Part shown: piece by piece, positions 10,575 to 19,674 of the stretch | Layout of the letters: each line of letters opens with the position of its first letter | Numbering within the stretch: the stretch's first letter is position 1 | From: Rhodoplanes serenus | Lineage (GTDB): Bacteria > Pseudomonadota > Alphaproteobacteria > Rhizobiales > Xanthobacteraceae | DNA length: 39,033 nt | Assembly: GCA_945897515.1 (NCBI GenBank) | Contig: CAMDFO010000039.1 | Coordinates: 1-39,033, forward strand | Reading direction: 5' to 3' | Position numbers and translations under genes: made by a program | Notes under the pieces: model-generated | Database searches by the model: none | Told to the model about the DNA's origin: nothing | What the model saw: only the letters and a program-made list of their open reading frames with translations

Positions 10575-12788
10575 ATGAAAAAAATCGTATTTGGAAACAC
10601 CGCGAAGTTCACGCGCCGCAAGTTCATCGTCGGGTCCGCGGCGGCCGCGGGCGGCGGGCTGGCGCTTGGCTTCAATCCATTCGGCGCGATCGGCGAGGCT
10701 GCGGCGCAGGCCGCCAATGGCGGCGCCGAGCTCGGCATCTGGGTGGTGGTGAAGCCGGATTCGTCGTGCGTCATCCGCATCGCGCGCTCCGAGATGGGGC
10801 AGGGCACGCTCACCGGCCTGGCCCAACTCGTCGCCGAGGAGCTCGGCTGCGACTGGAAGAAGGTCACCACCGAAGGGCTCACTCCCAACCGCAACCTCGC
10901 CGCCAAGCGCGTCTGGGGCAACATGTCGACCGGCGGCAGCCAGGGCATTCGGCAGTCGCAGGACTACGGGCGGCGCGGCGGCGCGGTGGCTCGCATGATG
11001 CTGCTGCAGGCGGCCGCCGACCAGTGGAAGGTGCTGGTCGGTGAACTCACCGTCGCAAGCGGCGTCATCACCCACGCGGCGTCCAAGCGCTCCACCACAT
11101 ACGGAAAGGTCGCGGCGGCAGCCGCGAAACTCACGCCGCCAGATCCCAAGACCATCAAGCTCAAGGAGCCGAAGGACTGGACCATCGCCGGCAAGCCGAT
11201 GAAGCGGCTCGACACGGCCGACAAGCTCAACGGCAGCAAAGTCTATGCGATCGACGTCAAGCTGCCGGGCATGCTGCACGCTGCGATCAAGGCGTCGCCG
11301 GTGTTCGGCGGCAAGCTGAAGAGCGTCGACGAGGCCAAGATCGCCTCGATGCCCGGCGTGAAGAAGGTGGTGAAGGTGAGCGACAACGCGGTTGCGGTGG
11401 TCGCAGACACCTGGTGGCGGGCCAAGACCGCGCTCGACGCATTGCCGATCGTGTGGGACGAGGGCGAAGGCGCCAAGGCGTCGGACAAGACCATCGCCGA
11501 ACATCTCAAGAGCGGCCTCGCCGCGACCGAGACCAACGGCGAGCGCATCCACGGCGACGCCAAGGCGGCGATTGCCGGTGCGGCGAAGAAAGTCTCAGCG
11601 ACTTACTCGACGCCGTTCCTGTCGCACGCCTGCATGGAGGTCGGAAACTGCACGGTGAAGCTCTCCGACGGCAAGGCGGAAGCCTGGCTGCCGACGCAGA
11701 ATCTCGAAGCCTCGCTTGCAGGGCTGTCGACCGCGTCGGGCCTGCCGCTCGCGCAATGCGAGATTCACCGGCATGACCTCGGCGGCGGCTTCGGCCGGCG
11801 CGGCGGCACGCAGGACTACATCCATCAGGCGGTCGCCATCGCCAAGGCGATGCCGGCAGGCACGCCGGTCAAGATGATCTGGAGCCGCGAGGAGGACCAA
11901 GCGCACGACTTCTTCCGGCCGATCTCGATCTGCGAAATGTCCGCGGGCCTCGATGCCCAGGGCAACATGGTCGGTTTCCAGATGCGCCTGTCGGGCCAGT
12001 CGATCAACGCCCAGCTCAACCCGGCCGGCATCGTCCGCGGCAAGGACATGCGCCAGCTCCAGGGCTACTACGAGGCGCCGGGCGACGCGCAGCTCGGCTA
12101 CACCGTGCCGAACCTGCTGCTCGAATACGCCATGCGCAACACCCACGTCCCGGTCGGCCCGTGGCGCGGCGTGAACACCAACCAGAACGGCCTGTACATG
12201 GAGTGCTTCATCGAGGAGGTGGCGCGGGCAGCCGGCAAGGACTCGCTCGAATTCCGCCGCTCGATGATGAGCAAGCACCCCAAGCATCTCGCCGTGCTCA
12301 ACGCCGCGGCCGAGAAGGGCAACTGGGGCAAGCCGCTGCCTCCGGGCGTGCACCGCGGCATCGCGCAGTTCATGGGCTACGGCAGCTATTCGGCCGCCAC
12401 CGCCGAGGTCTCGGTGAGCCCGCAGGGCAAGCTCAAGGTGCATCGCATGGTGCTGGCCTTGAACTGCGGCCATGCGGTCAACCCGAGCCAGATCGCGGCG
12501 CAGGTCGAAGGCTCGGTGGCTTATGGGCTGGGAGCCACGCTGTACGGCGAGATGCGGGTCGAGAATGGCCGCATGGTCGATCTCAACTTCGACACCTATG
12601 AGATCCTCAAGCTCGCGGAGTTCCCGAAGGTCGAGACCGTGATCGTGCCGACCCACGACTTCTGGGGCGGCGTCGGCGAGCCGACGATCTGCGTGGTGGC
12701 GCCGGCGGTGCTCAACGCGATCTTCGCCGCCACCGGCAAGCCGGTGCGGACGTTGCCGATCAAGGATCAGAAGCTGACCGCGGCCTGA
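10575..12788 (+). CDS. Molybdopterin-binding large subunit of a xanthine-oxidase-family hydroxylase (IorB type), Tat-exported
   Basis: A 737-residue catalytic subunit. It starts with a Tat signal: R14-R15-K16-F17 followed by the hydrophobic GSAAAAGGGLALGF, so the complex is probably carried folded to the periplasm. The molybdopterin loop GGGFGRR begins at residue 403, GPWRGVNTNQNG follows, and GVGEP near the C-terminus carries E702, the expected catalytic glutamate. Internal symmetry and length match IorB (about 740-780 residues). I chose the ATG at 10575 because AGGGAGA precedes it and the Tat signal follows; the frame is open further upstream, but that overlaps the small subunit. There is no FAD subunit and no cytochrome partner nearby, so the electron acceptor is unknown. 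A terminator follows. Confidence 0.92.
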   Translation: MKKIVFGNTAKFTRRKFIVGSAAAAGGGLALGFNPFGAIGEAAAQAANGGAELGIWVVVKPDSSCVIRIARSEMGQGTLTGLAQLVAEELGCDWKKVTTEGLTPNRNLAAKRVWGNMSTGGSQGIRQSQDYGRRGGAVARMMLLQAAADQWKVLVGELTVASGVITHAASKRSTTYGKVAAAAAKLTPPDPKTIKLKEPKDWTIAGKPMKRLDTADKLNGSKVYAIDVKLPGMLHAAIKASPVFGGKLKSVDEAKIASMPGVKKVVKVSDNAVAVVADTWWRAKTALDALPIVWDEGEGAKASDKTIAEHLKSGLAATETNGERIHGDAKAAIAGAAKKVSATYSTPFLSHACMEVGNCTVKLSDGKAEAWLPTQNLEASLAGLSTASGLPLAQCEIHRHDLGGGFGRRGGTQDYIHQAVAIAKAMPAGTPVKMIWSREEDQAHDFFRPISICEMSAGLDAQGNMVGFQMRLSGQSINAQLNPAGIVRGKDMRQLQGYYEAPGDAQLGYTVPNLLLEYAMRNTHVPVGPWRGVNTNQNGLYMECFIEEVARAAGKDSLEFRRSMMSKHPKHLAVLNAAAEKGNWGKPLPPGVHRGIAQFMGYGSYSAATAEVSVSPQGKLKVHRMVLALNCGHAVNPSQIAAQVEGSVAYGLGATLYGEMRVENGRMVDLNFDTYEILKLAEFPKVETVIVPTHDFWGGVGEPTICVVAPAVLNAIFAATGKPVRTLPIKDQKLTAA

Positions 12789-12817
12789 CCGCGCAATTCG
12801 GTTGCCAAAAACGACGA

Positions 12818-12844
12818 GGCCCGGCGGCGACGCCGGGCCTTTTT
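12818..12844 (+). terminator. Intrinsic terminator of the hydroxylase operon
   Basis: A stem ggcccggcg/cgccgggcc with a gcga tetraloop (12818-12839), then TTTTT. It is nearly the same stem as the terminators at 9196 and 13951. Confidence 0.92.
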
Positions 12845-12932
12845 GTCGCTACTGGCCGCGCAGGCAGTGGTGTAGCCTGCTGGCGGTTGACGCCGGCCTT
12901 GAGAGCACGGTGCGAACTGGAGGGAACACGCC

Positions 12933-13925
12933 ATGAAATTTCCACGCCGCCAATTTCTGCATCTGGCCGCGGGCGCTGCCGCGCTGCCGCTCGCCTCGCG
13001 GATTGCGGGAGCGCAAGCCTATCCGTCCCGCCCGATCACGCTGATCGTGCCGTTCCCGCCCGGCGGCTCGACCGACGTCGCCGCCCGCATCGCTGCGGAC
13101 CACATGTCGCGCACGCTCGGTCAGCAGATCGTGGTGCAGAACCTCTCCGGCGCCGGCGGCACCACCGGCTCGACCCGGGCGATGCGCTCCGATCCTGACG
13201 GCTACACCATCCTGATGGGTCAAATGGGGACGCATGCCGCCGCGGTCGCGCTCTATCCGAACCTTGCCTACAAGCCCGCCGAGGACTTCGAGACCATCGG
13301 TCTGGTCACCGGCTTTCCGATCATCATTGCGGCGAAGAAGGATTTCCCGGCGAAGGACCTCAAGGAATTCGTCGCCTATCTCAAGGCCAACTCCGCGTCG
13401 CTCAACCAGGCGCACGCCGGCGTCGGCTCGATCTTCTTCACCACCTGCCTGCTGCTCAATTCGATCGTCGGCTCGAAGCCGACCCAGGTGCCGTTCAACG
13501 GCGGAGCGCCGGCCATGACCGCGCTGGTCGGCGGCCAGGTCGACTACATGTGCGCCGACATCATCACCGGTGGCACGCATCACGAGGGCGGCCGGATCAA
13601 GGTCTATGGAATCGCGGCGCCGGCGCGCAATCCGGCCCTGCCGGACGTGCCAACGACCGCTGAAGGCGGACTGCCGGAGTTTCAAGTGTCGGCCTGGAAC
13701 GGCTTTCTCGCGCCAAAGGGCACGCCGAGGCCGATCATCGATCGGCTTTCGGATGCGCTCGACAAGGCGCTCGACGACGACGCCACGCGCAAGCGCATGC
13801 TGGTGCTCGGCTGCGACATTCCCACCAAGGCGCAGCGCGGGCCGGCGCCGTTTCTCGCGCTGATCAAGAAAGAGATCGACCGCTGGTCGCCGATCATCAA
13901 GGCGGCCGACGTCAAGACCAACTAG
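12933..13925 (+). CDS. Bug-family tripartite tricarboxylate transporter substrate-binding protein (Tat signal)
   Basis: A 330-residue periplasmic carboxylate-binding protein of the Bug/TctC family. The N-terminus has PRRQFLHLAAGAAALPLA, a twin-arginine-like signal. The mature part opens AYPSRPITLIVPFPPGGSTD, the hallmark first loop of Bug proteins, followed by RSDPDGYTILMG, VPFNGGAPAMTALVGGQVD and PDVPTTAEGG, all in the usual order. The family binds dicarboxylic or aromatic acids and normally works with TctA and TctB. None lies beside it, so it is an orphan that must share a transporter or act in sensing. It stands alone between two terminators, with the D-tartrate dehydratase gene next. Tartrate or a related hydroxy acid is a possible ligand by context only. 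Confidence 0.93.
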   Translation: MKFPRRQFLHLAAGAAALPLASRIAGAQAYPSRPITLIVPFPPGGSTDVAARIAADHMSRTLGQQIVVQNLSGAGGTTGSTRAMRSDPDGYTILMGQMGTHAAAVALYPNLAYKPAEDFETIGLVTGFPIIIAAKKDFPAKDLKEFVAYLKANSASLNQAHAGVGSIFFTTCLLLNSIVGSKPTQVPFNGGAPAMTALVGGQVDYMCADIITGGTHHEGGRIKVYGIAAPARNPALPDVPTTAEGGLPEFQVSAWNGFLAPKGTPRPIIDRLSDALDKALDDDATRKRMLVLGCDIPTKAQRGPAPFLALIKKEIDRWSPIIKAADVKTN

Positions 13926-13950
13926 GCGGCCGTTCACCGGACGAATGCAA

Positions 13951-13976
13951 GGCCCGGCGGAAACGCCGGGTCTTTT
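13951..13976 (+). terminator. Intrinsic terminator after the Bug gene
   Basis: A stem with core cccggcg/cgccggg and a gaaa loop, extended by a G-T wobble, followed by TCTTTTGCTT. It is the third copy of the same GNRA-looped stem in this part of the window. Confidence 0.87.
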
Positions 13977-14031
13977 GCTTGCGCGGTTTGCGCCGTTGGC
14001 TTAATCGACGGGCGGCAAGGGAAGGTCATTC

Positions 14032-15201
14032 ATGTCCGTGCGTATCGTCGACATCCGCGAGCAGACGCTGTCCATCGCGTCGCCGATCCGCAACGCCTAT
14101 GTCGATTTCACCAAGATGACGACCAGCCTGGTGGCGGTCGTCACCGATGCCGTGCGCGACGGCCGGCGGGTCGTCGGTTATGGCTTCAACTCCAACGGCC
14201 GGTATGGGCAGGGCGGACTGATCCGCGAGCGGTTCATACCGCGGATCGTGGAAGCCGATCCGAAATCGCTGCTGGATGACGCAGGCGCGAATCTCGATCC
14301 GGACCGCGTCTGGGCGTCGATGATGAAAAACGAAAAGCCGGGCGGGCATGGCGAGCGCTCGGTCGCGGTCGGCACCATCGACATGGCGGTGTGGGACGCG
14401 GTCGCCAAGATTGCGGATCGGCCGCTGTTCCGGCTGCTGGCCGAGCGTCACGGCAAGACCGCCGATCCGCGCGTGTTCGTCTATGCGGCCGGCGGCTACT
14501 ACTACCCCGGCAAGGACAACAGCGCGCTGCGCGCCGAGATGCGCTCCTACGTCGAGCGCGGCTACAACGTCGTGAAGATGAAGATCGGCGGCGCCAGCCT
14601 CGACGACGATCGCGAACGGATCGAGGCGGTGCTGGCCGAGATTAAAGGCAAGGCGCAGCTCGCGGTCGACGCCAACGGACGTTTCGATCTGGAGACCGCG
14701 ATCGCCTACGCCAGGACGATGCGCGAGTATCCGCTGTTCTGGTACGAGGAGGCCGGCGACCCACTCGACTTCCAGCTCCAGGCTGCACTGGCGGAGTTTT
14801 ATCCGGGTCCGATGGCGACCGGCGAGAACCTGTTCAGCCACCAGGACGCGCGCAACCTGCTGCGTCACGGCGGCATGCGCCCCGACCGCGACTGGCTGCA
14901 GTTCGACTGCGCGCTGTCGTATGGGCTGTGCGAGTACCAGCGCACGCTGGCGGCGATCACGGCCGCGGGATGGTCGTGGCGGCGCTGCATCCCGCACGGC
15001 GGTCATCAGATGTCGCTCAACATCGCGGCCGGGCTGGGGTTGGGCGGCAACGAGAACTATCCCGACCTGTTCCAGCCGTTCGGGGGATTCCCGGACGATG
15101 CCAAGGTCGAGGACGGTATCGTGACGGTGCCGGACCTGCCGGGCATCGGCTTCGAGGGCAAGGCCGCGCTGATCAAGGTGATGCGGGAATTGGCAGAATA
15201 G
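14032..15201 (+). CDS. tarD: D-tartrate dehydratase (enolase superfamily)
   Basis: Dehydrates D-tartrate to oxaloacetate; a cytoplasmic, Mg-dependent member of the mandelate racemase subgroup. The 389-residue length and text match the characterised Bradyrhizobium enzyme as I recall it (SSPIRNAYVDFTKMTTSLV-like start, GGHGERSVAVGTIDMAVWDA, DWLQFDCALSYGLCEYQRTL). Every catalytic residue falls at the expected number: K182 and K184 in VVKMKIGG, metal ligands D213, E239 and E265, and H322 in IPHGGHQ. The ATG follows AAGG at close spacing. Upstream is a Bug binding protein and downstream a palindromic repeat, then an amidohydrolase. A tartrate dehydrogenase gene lies 12 kb further on. The call is very secure for a sequence-only reading. 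Confidence 0.95.
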   Translation: MSVRIVDIREQTLSIASPIRNAYVDFTKMTTSLVAVVTDAVRDGRRVVGYGFNSNGRYGQGGLIRERFIPRIVEADPKSLLDDAGANLDPDRVWASMMKNEKPGGHGERSVAVGTIDMAVWDAVAKIADRPLFRLLAERHGKTADPRVFVYAAGGYYYPGKDNSALRAEMRSYVERGYNVVKMKIGGASLDDDRERIEAVLAEIKGKAQLAVDANGRFDLETAIAYARTMREYPLFWYEEAGDPLDFQLQAALAEFYPGPMATGENLFSHQDARNLLRHGGMRPDRDWLQFDCALSYGLCEYQRTLAAITAAGWSWRRCIPHGGHQMSLNIAAGLGLGGNENYPDLFQPFGGFPDDAKVEDGIVTVPDLPGIGFEGKAALIKVMRELAE

Positions 15202-15208
15202 GGCGCTG

Positions 15209-15352
15209 CGTGTCCCGGGCGAGCCCTAAGCGCGGTTACGCGCGTCTTCGACGCGCTATGGCGAGACCCGGGACCCCGGTTCTCTTCCGAGAAGCAAGCT
15301 GGGTCCGGGGTCTGCAGCGCACCACTTCGTGCTGCGCTGCGCCCGGGACACG
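15209..15352. repeat. Palindromic intergenic repeat with 13-bp terminal inverted repeats
   Basis: cgtgtcccgggcg at 15209-15221 is matched exactly by its reverse complement at 15340-15352. Inside are further dyads: gcgcgtc/gacgcgc with loop ttc at 15240-15256, ttctc/gagaa near 15280, and cagcgca/tgcgctg at 15316-15339. It fills the whole gap between tarD and the amidohydrolase. The arrangement resembles the interspersed palindromic repeats frequent in Bradyrhizobium-type genomes. It holds no gene. Confidence 0.8.
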
Positions 15353-15369
15353 TGTGGAGAGACTTGGAG

Positions 15370-16254
15370 ATGAACAACACCACCGAACCCGCACAATGCG
15401 CCGGCCCGCAACTCGACGTGCGGAAACCCAAGCTCAAACTGCCGCCCAAGGCTGCAGACTGCCACGCCCATGTGTTCGGGCCGCGCGACAAGTATCCCTG
15501 GGCCGCCAACCGGCTATACACGCCGCCGCCGGTTACGCTTGACGACTATCTCGCCATGCACCGCGCGGCGGGAATCGATCGCGGCGTGCTGGTGCAGACC
15601 GGGCTCTACGGCAACGACAACAGCTTCATCGTCGATGCCATCAAGGCGCATCCGAAGACGCTGCGCGGCATAGCCTTGATCGGCGAGGATATTTCCGACC
15701 GGGAGCTTCGCCATCTTGCAGAAAACGGTGTGCGCGGCTTTCGCGTCAATCGCACCGCGAAAACCGGATTGCAGTTCGACGTTGCCCGCAAGCTCGCCGA
15801 GCGCGTGAAGGCTCTCGGCTGGCATGTCCAGTTTCTGCTCGATGTCGAGGATCATCCCGACCTCGACACGATGCTGGGCAGCTTCGCGACCGAGGTGGTG
15901 ATCGACCACATGGGCCGGCCCGACACCCGTGCCGGCGTCAACGCACCCGGCTTTCAGGCGCTCATTCGTCTGCTCAAGTCGGGACGCGGCTGGACCAAGC
16001 TGTCGGCGCCTTATCGCACGTCGCTGCAGGAGCCGCCCTACGGCGACATCACGCCGTTCGCGCACGCGCTGGTCGAAGCTGCGCCCGACCGGCTGGTGTG
16101 GGGCTCGGACTGGCCGCACGTGCTGCTGGAGAAAACCATGCCGAATGACGGAGATCTGGTCGATCAGATCGCCGTCTGGGCGCCGGACGAGAACGTCCGC
16201 AAGCGCATCCTGGTGGATAACGCCGAACGGCTCTACGGGTTCGAGCGCGCTTAA
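15370..16254 (+). CDS. Amidohydrolase-family metal-dependent hydrolase (2-pyrone-4,6-dicarboxylate hydrolase-like)
   Basis: A 294-residue TIM-barrel hydrolase of the amidohydrolase_2 type (PF04909), the group of LigI (2-pyrone-4,6-dicarboxylate lactonase). Signatures in order are DCHAHVFG (first metal or active-site histidines), RGFRVNRTAK on strand 3, VIDHMGRPD in the middle, and VWGSDWPHV with the catalytic aspartate near the C-terminus, then the usual RILVDNAERLYGF end. The ATG at 15370 is chosen, with GGAGAGAC 6-8 bases upstream; a GTG at 15352 lies in the repeat's inverted end. It probably opens a lactone or cleaves a C-C bond in hydroxy-acid or aromatic catabolism. The neighbouring tarD and Bug genes fit but do not fix the substrate. 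Confidence 0.87.
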   Translation: MNNTTEPAQCAGPQLDVRKPKLKLPPKAADCHAHVFGPRDKYPWAANRLYTPPPVTLDDYLAMHRAAGIDRGVLVQTGLYGNDNSFIVDAIKAHPKTLRGIALIGEDISDRELRHLAENGVRGFRVNRTAKTGLQFDVARKLAERVKALGWHVQFLLDVEDHPDLDTMLGSFATEVVIDHMGRPDTRAGVNAPGFQALIRLLKSGRGWTKLSAPYRTSLQEPPYGDITPFAHALVEAAPDRLVWGSDWPHVLLEKTMPNDGDLVDQIAVWAPDENVRKRILVDNAERLYGFERA

Positions 16255-16271
16255 ACGGCATTGTGTCGGCG

Positions 16272-16287
16272 TGTCCGGTTTCGGACA
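16272..16287. terminator. Small hairpin between convergent genes (weak terminator candidate)
   Basis: tgtccg/cggaca with a gttt loop, 17 bases after the amidohydrolase stop and within the 132-base gap to the convergent TPR-methyltransferase gene. It lacks a T run, so only the position supports it. Confidence 0.3.
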
Positions 16288-16386
16288 TCAAGACAAGGTG
16301 AGCAATCGGAACTGAGCCCGTTGACGGCGGTTGGCGCCGGGCAGCGCGGCTGTCTCGCGTCGAAGCGATGGGCTAGCCGAGGCCGG

Positions 16387-18378
16387 TCAACCCGCCTTCT
16401 GAACCCAGAATTGATACATGCCGCCGAAGGTCCAAAGGTGCTGCTGCTCGAACGTGTGCCAGCGGTCGAGGTCGGTGCGGGCGCGATCGTCGGGAAACCG
16501 TGCGCTGTAGCGCGTCAGGACGGCGGGCTCGATTTCGAAGCCAAGAAATTCGAGACCGTTCGGCGCCAGGAACGCTTTGATCTGCGGCAGCGTGAACCGG
16601 TGCTCTTGCACGTGGAACACAAGGTCGCGGCAGTCGCTCACGCTGAAAAAATCCGGGCTCTGTGCCAGAAGCTTGACCGGATCGCCGTCGGGCAGCGCCA
16701 GCACGTCCTGCCGGAACCGGCGGATGTCTTCGGCGGTGCGGCCATAACTGCGTTCCGCCACCAGCGCGCGGGCGGCAACGACATGCTGCCGCGCCAGCTC
16801 GCTGTAAAGCGCGACCCGCATGACCCCATTCGGCCGCAACAGCGACAGCAGGACGCGCCATCCGGCCAGTGGATCGCCGAGATGGTGCAGCACGCCACCG
16901 CATTCGATGACGTCGAAGCTGCGGCCGAGCGCACCGAGCCGCAGGATATCGGCCTGACCGTATTCGATGTTGCGAAGGCCGAGCGCCTCGGTTTGCCGTT
17001 TGGCGTAGCAGAGGCTGGCGCGGCTGAGGTCGATCGCCAGCACGCGAGCGTGCGCGATCCGCTGGGCCTCGTCGACCAGTTGCTGACCGGTGCCGCAACC
17101 GGCGATCAGCACATCCACAGCGCCGGCCGGTTCGAGAGTGTTGAATTTTGCCAGCGGGAACTGGCCGCGCAGACGCGCATTCATCGCGGCCACGCGATGG
17201 ACCGGGGCGGCCTTGACCCAGCGTGGATAAGGATTTTCCTCGTATTGTTCCTGCACCAGCAGCGACACGCGGTCATCGATCGGTGTGAGGAGCGGGATAT
17301 TGTCGCGAAGCCTGAGTTCCTCGGTGGGCTCCCGGACCTGCTGACGCAACAGGGCCGCAACGCAGTCCGGCCATGTCCGGCCAAGCATTTTTTCGATGTC
17401 CGGCACGCGATGGAGAGGTGCGTAGGCGGCGACAGCAACAAGCCAAAGCGGCGGAACTTGCGCGTTCGAGGCCAGTGCCTCGGCCAATGACCGGCGCAAT
17501 GATTCGAACCGGGCATATTCGGGATCGGAGCGGGCGTAGACGTATTCATTGATGAAGCATTGGCGCGCCAGCGCGCAATAGAAGCCGAGAATGTCGTCGT
17601 TCACCGCTTCGGCCGAGACGGCAGCTTCGAGCAACGCAAGGCGAACCGACGTCAGGTATCGTTCAAGGCCAACGTCGTCTGTCCGGGTGTTTTCCAGCAG
17701 GCAGCGCAGCACAGGATTGCGAGATGCGGCGGGCAGGCTGGTTGACAGTTGATCCACCGACAGCCGCGATGGCCAGGCCGCAACCGCCTGCTCGATGCCG
17801 CGCGCGATGTCGGCATCGACCTTGATCAGGGCCACGCCATGCCTGCTCAATTCGTTGGGTCTACCCCATGGCTCCGATATCGCGCGGACGACCAAATCGC
17901 GGATATCGTTTGAGGGTGGGATAGCTTGCAGATTTTGCAGGCTGATGACGAACAGCGATCTGCTTTCGGGTGTTTCCGAAATCTTCAGTGCACGGATCAC
18001 GGTATCGAGCGCGCGCGCTGCGTTTCCGGCGCCCAGGAGCGCCATCGCCAGGGTGTTATATCCGTCGATGGTATCCGGCTTGATCGCCAGAATTTGCTCG
18101 AAATGCGCGGCCACGGCGTCGAATTGCCCCTGCGCCAGTAGCACGGCGCCGAAGTTGTTGTGCGCGGCCATGTGGTCGGGCTGCAGCTCGATGGCTTGCA
18201 CGTAGCAGTTCAGCGCCTGATCGAGCCGGCCTTGTGCGAAGTGGCGATTGCCGAGTTCGACCTGGACGCCGGCGGCCTCGGCCGGCCGGGCGATGCGTCG
18301 ATGGGATTGCGCCAAGCCGGATGGTGCTGCGGTGTCGCGACCCTGCCGTTCCGCCGTGCGCCGGGCCTTGCGGTTCAT
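16387..18378 (-). CDS. TPR-repeat protein fused to a SAM-dependent methyltransferase
   Basis: A 663-residue, two-part protein. Residues about 36-132 are tetratricopeptide repeats (GNRHFAQGRLDQALNCYVQA, then NNFGAVLLAQGQFDAVAAHF). A helical middle region with no family I can name follows, and the C-terminal third is a class I methyltransferase: motif I DVLIAGCGTGQQ starts near residue 422, an acidic strand end VLAIDLSRASLCYA follows, then IECGGVLHHLGDP. The end (WTFGGMYQFWVQKAG) is typical of this bacterial group. The ATG at 18378 is preferred because GAGAGGA lies 7-8 bases upstream and the N-terminus MNRKARR is usual for such TPR proteins; the frame extends 20 codons further. TPR plus methyltransferase suggests modification of a bound protein or glycan. 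The target is unknown. Confidence 0.85.
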   Translation of the reverse strand: MNRKARRTAERQGRDTAAPSGLAQSHRRIARPAEAAGVQVELGNRHFAQGRLDQALNCYVQAIELQPDHMAAHNNFGAVLLAQGQFDAVAAHFEQILAIKPDTIDGYNTLAMALLGAGNAARALDTVIRALKISETPESRSLFVISLQNLQAIPPSNDIRDLVVRAISEPWGRPNELSRHGVALIKVDADIARGIEQAVAAWPSRLSVDQLSTSLPAASRNPVLRCLLENTRTDDVGLERYLTSVRLALLEAAVSAEAVNDDILGFYCALARQCFINEYVYARSDPEYARFESLRRSLAEALASNAQVPPLWLVAVAAYAPLHRVPDIEKMLGRTWPDCVAALLRQQVREPTEELRLRDNIPLLTPIDDRVSLLVQEQYEENPYPRWVKAAPVHRVAAMNARLRGQFPLAKFNTLEPAGAVDVLIAGCGTGQQLVDEAQRIAHARVLAIDLSRASLCYAKRQTEALGLRNIEYGQADILRLGALGRSFDVIECGGVLHHLGDPLAGWRVLLSLLRPNGVMRVALYSELARQHVVAARALVAERSYGRTAEDIRRFRQDVLALPDGDPVKLLAQSPDFFSVSDCRDLVFHVQEHRFTLPQIKAFLAPNGLEFLGFEIEPAVLTRYSARFPDDRARTDLDRWHTFEQQHLWTFGGMYQFWVQKAG

Positions 18379-18474
18379 GGCTGTATCCTCTCGCGCTCGA
18401 CCGCGTCCGGGCGCCGGACCGGCAAGGCGAATCACCATGAAAATAGCAGATGGACCGCGGTGCGCTTCAGACGA

Positions 18475-19674
18475 TCAAACCGCCACTGCGGTTGCGTCAT
18501 AGGCGTAGAGCCACTCCATGCGCTCGCGGACGCGCTCCTGCTGCCACTCGCGCGCGACCTCGACCGCAACGGCGGCCTTGTCCGCCAGCGCCGGGCTGAA
18601 CGCGGAGCTGCGGTTCTCGTGCGATTTTCGCACCACAGCCGCGGTGCGCTCCCGGCGGATGTCCTCGTAGCGCGCCAAGGCGGCCGCGGGATCGCTGAAG
18701 TATTTCTTCACGCAGGCGGCGACGATATAGCCGTCCTCGATCGCCATGACGCCGCCCTGGCCGAGAAACGGCAGGGTCGGATGGCAGGCGTCGCCCAAGA
18801 GCGTGACGCGGCCCTTGCTCCAGGCTGGCATCGGGCCGCGCACCATCATCGCCCATTTGTACGGCGTCTGGATGTTCTTGATGATCGCGTGCACGTCTTC
18901 GTGCCAGCCGCGGAAGTCGTTGGCCAGTTCGCCATTGGTGCCTTCGGTGACCCAGGATTCGATCTGCCAGTCGTCGCGCTCGACGAAGCTGATGAAATTC
19001 ATCAACTCGCCGCGGCGCACCGGATAATGCAGCACGTGGCCATGCGGCCCGAGCCAGTTGGTGCCGAGCATCTGCGAGATGTGCGGCGGGAGTTTTTCCA
19101 TCGGTACCAGGCCGCGCCAGGCAACCGCGCCGGTGAACACCGGTTTGTCCTCGCCGAACAGGCATTCGCGTACCTTGGAATGGATGCCGTCCGCTCCGAT
19201 CGCGAACGCGGCTTCGGCTGAGCTGCCGTCCTCGAATGTGACGCGTGCGGTGTCATTGTCGGAGACCACGGACGTGCAGCGCTTGCCGAGCTTCACCGCG
19301 CCGGGTTTCAGGCTGTGCACCGCATCGGCCAGCAGGCCGTGCAGGTCCCCCCGGTGCAGCATCACATGCGGCGTGCCGTAGCGTTGCGCCGTGGTGGCGC
19401 CGAGATCGAACCAGTTCCAGGTCTCGCCGCTGCTCCAATGGCGGATCACGCGTTTCGACGGCAGCACCTGCACGCGCTTGAGCGCCTCTTCCAGGCCAAG
19501 CGCGTACAGCACGCGGGTGCCGTTCGAGCTGAGCTGGATACCGGCGCCGACCTCGCGAAGCTGCGGCGCCTGCTCGTACACCTCGACGTCGAGGCCGCGC
19601 TTGAGCAGCGACAGCGCAGCCGCGAGCCCGCCGATGCCGGCGCCGACGACGATGACCTTGTCCGCTGATGTCAC
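18475..19674 (-). CDS. FAD-dependent monooxygenase (salicylate hydroxylase-like)
   Basis: A 399-residue group A flavin monooxygenase. The FAD-binding GAGIGG is at 11-16, the NAD(P)H/FAD motif GADGIHS at 160-166, and GDACHP, contacting the FAD ribityl, at 294-299, followed by LPFLGQGG. The overall text is closest to salicylate 1-hydroxylase and 3-hydroxybenzoate 6-hydroxylase, which use NADH and O2 to hydroxylate aromatic acids. It is the third gene of a minus-strand operon: its ATG immediately follows the stop of the Bug gene at 19675 with no gap. Two binding proteins for carboxylates plus this enzyme suggest uptake and first oxidation of an aromatic acid. The exact substrate is open. Confidence 0.9.
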   Translation of the reverse strand: MTSADKVIVVGAGIGGLAAALSLLKRGLDVEVYEQAPQLREVGAGIQLSSNGTRVLYALGLEEALKRVQVLPSKRVIRHWSSGETWNWFDLGATTAQRYGTPHVMLHRGDLHGLLADAVHSLKPGAVKLGKRCTSVVSDNDTARVTFEDGSSAEAAFAIGADGIHSKVRECLFGEDKPVFTGAVAWRGLVPMEKLPPHISQMLGTNWLGPHGHVLHYPVRRGELMNFISFVERDDWQIESWVTEGTNGELANDFRGWHEDVHAIIKNIQTPYKWAMMVRGPMPAWSKGRVTLLGDACHPTLPFLGQGGVMAIEDGYIVAACVKKYFSDPAAALARYEDIRRERTAAVVRKSHENRSSAFSPALADKAAVAVEVAREWQQERVRERMEWLYAYDATAVAV

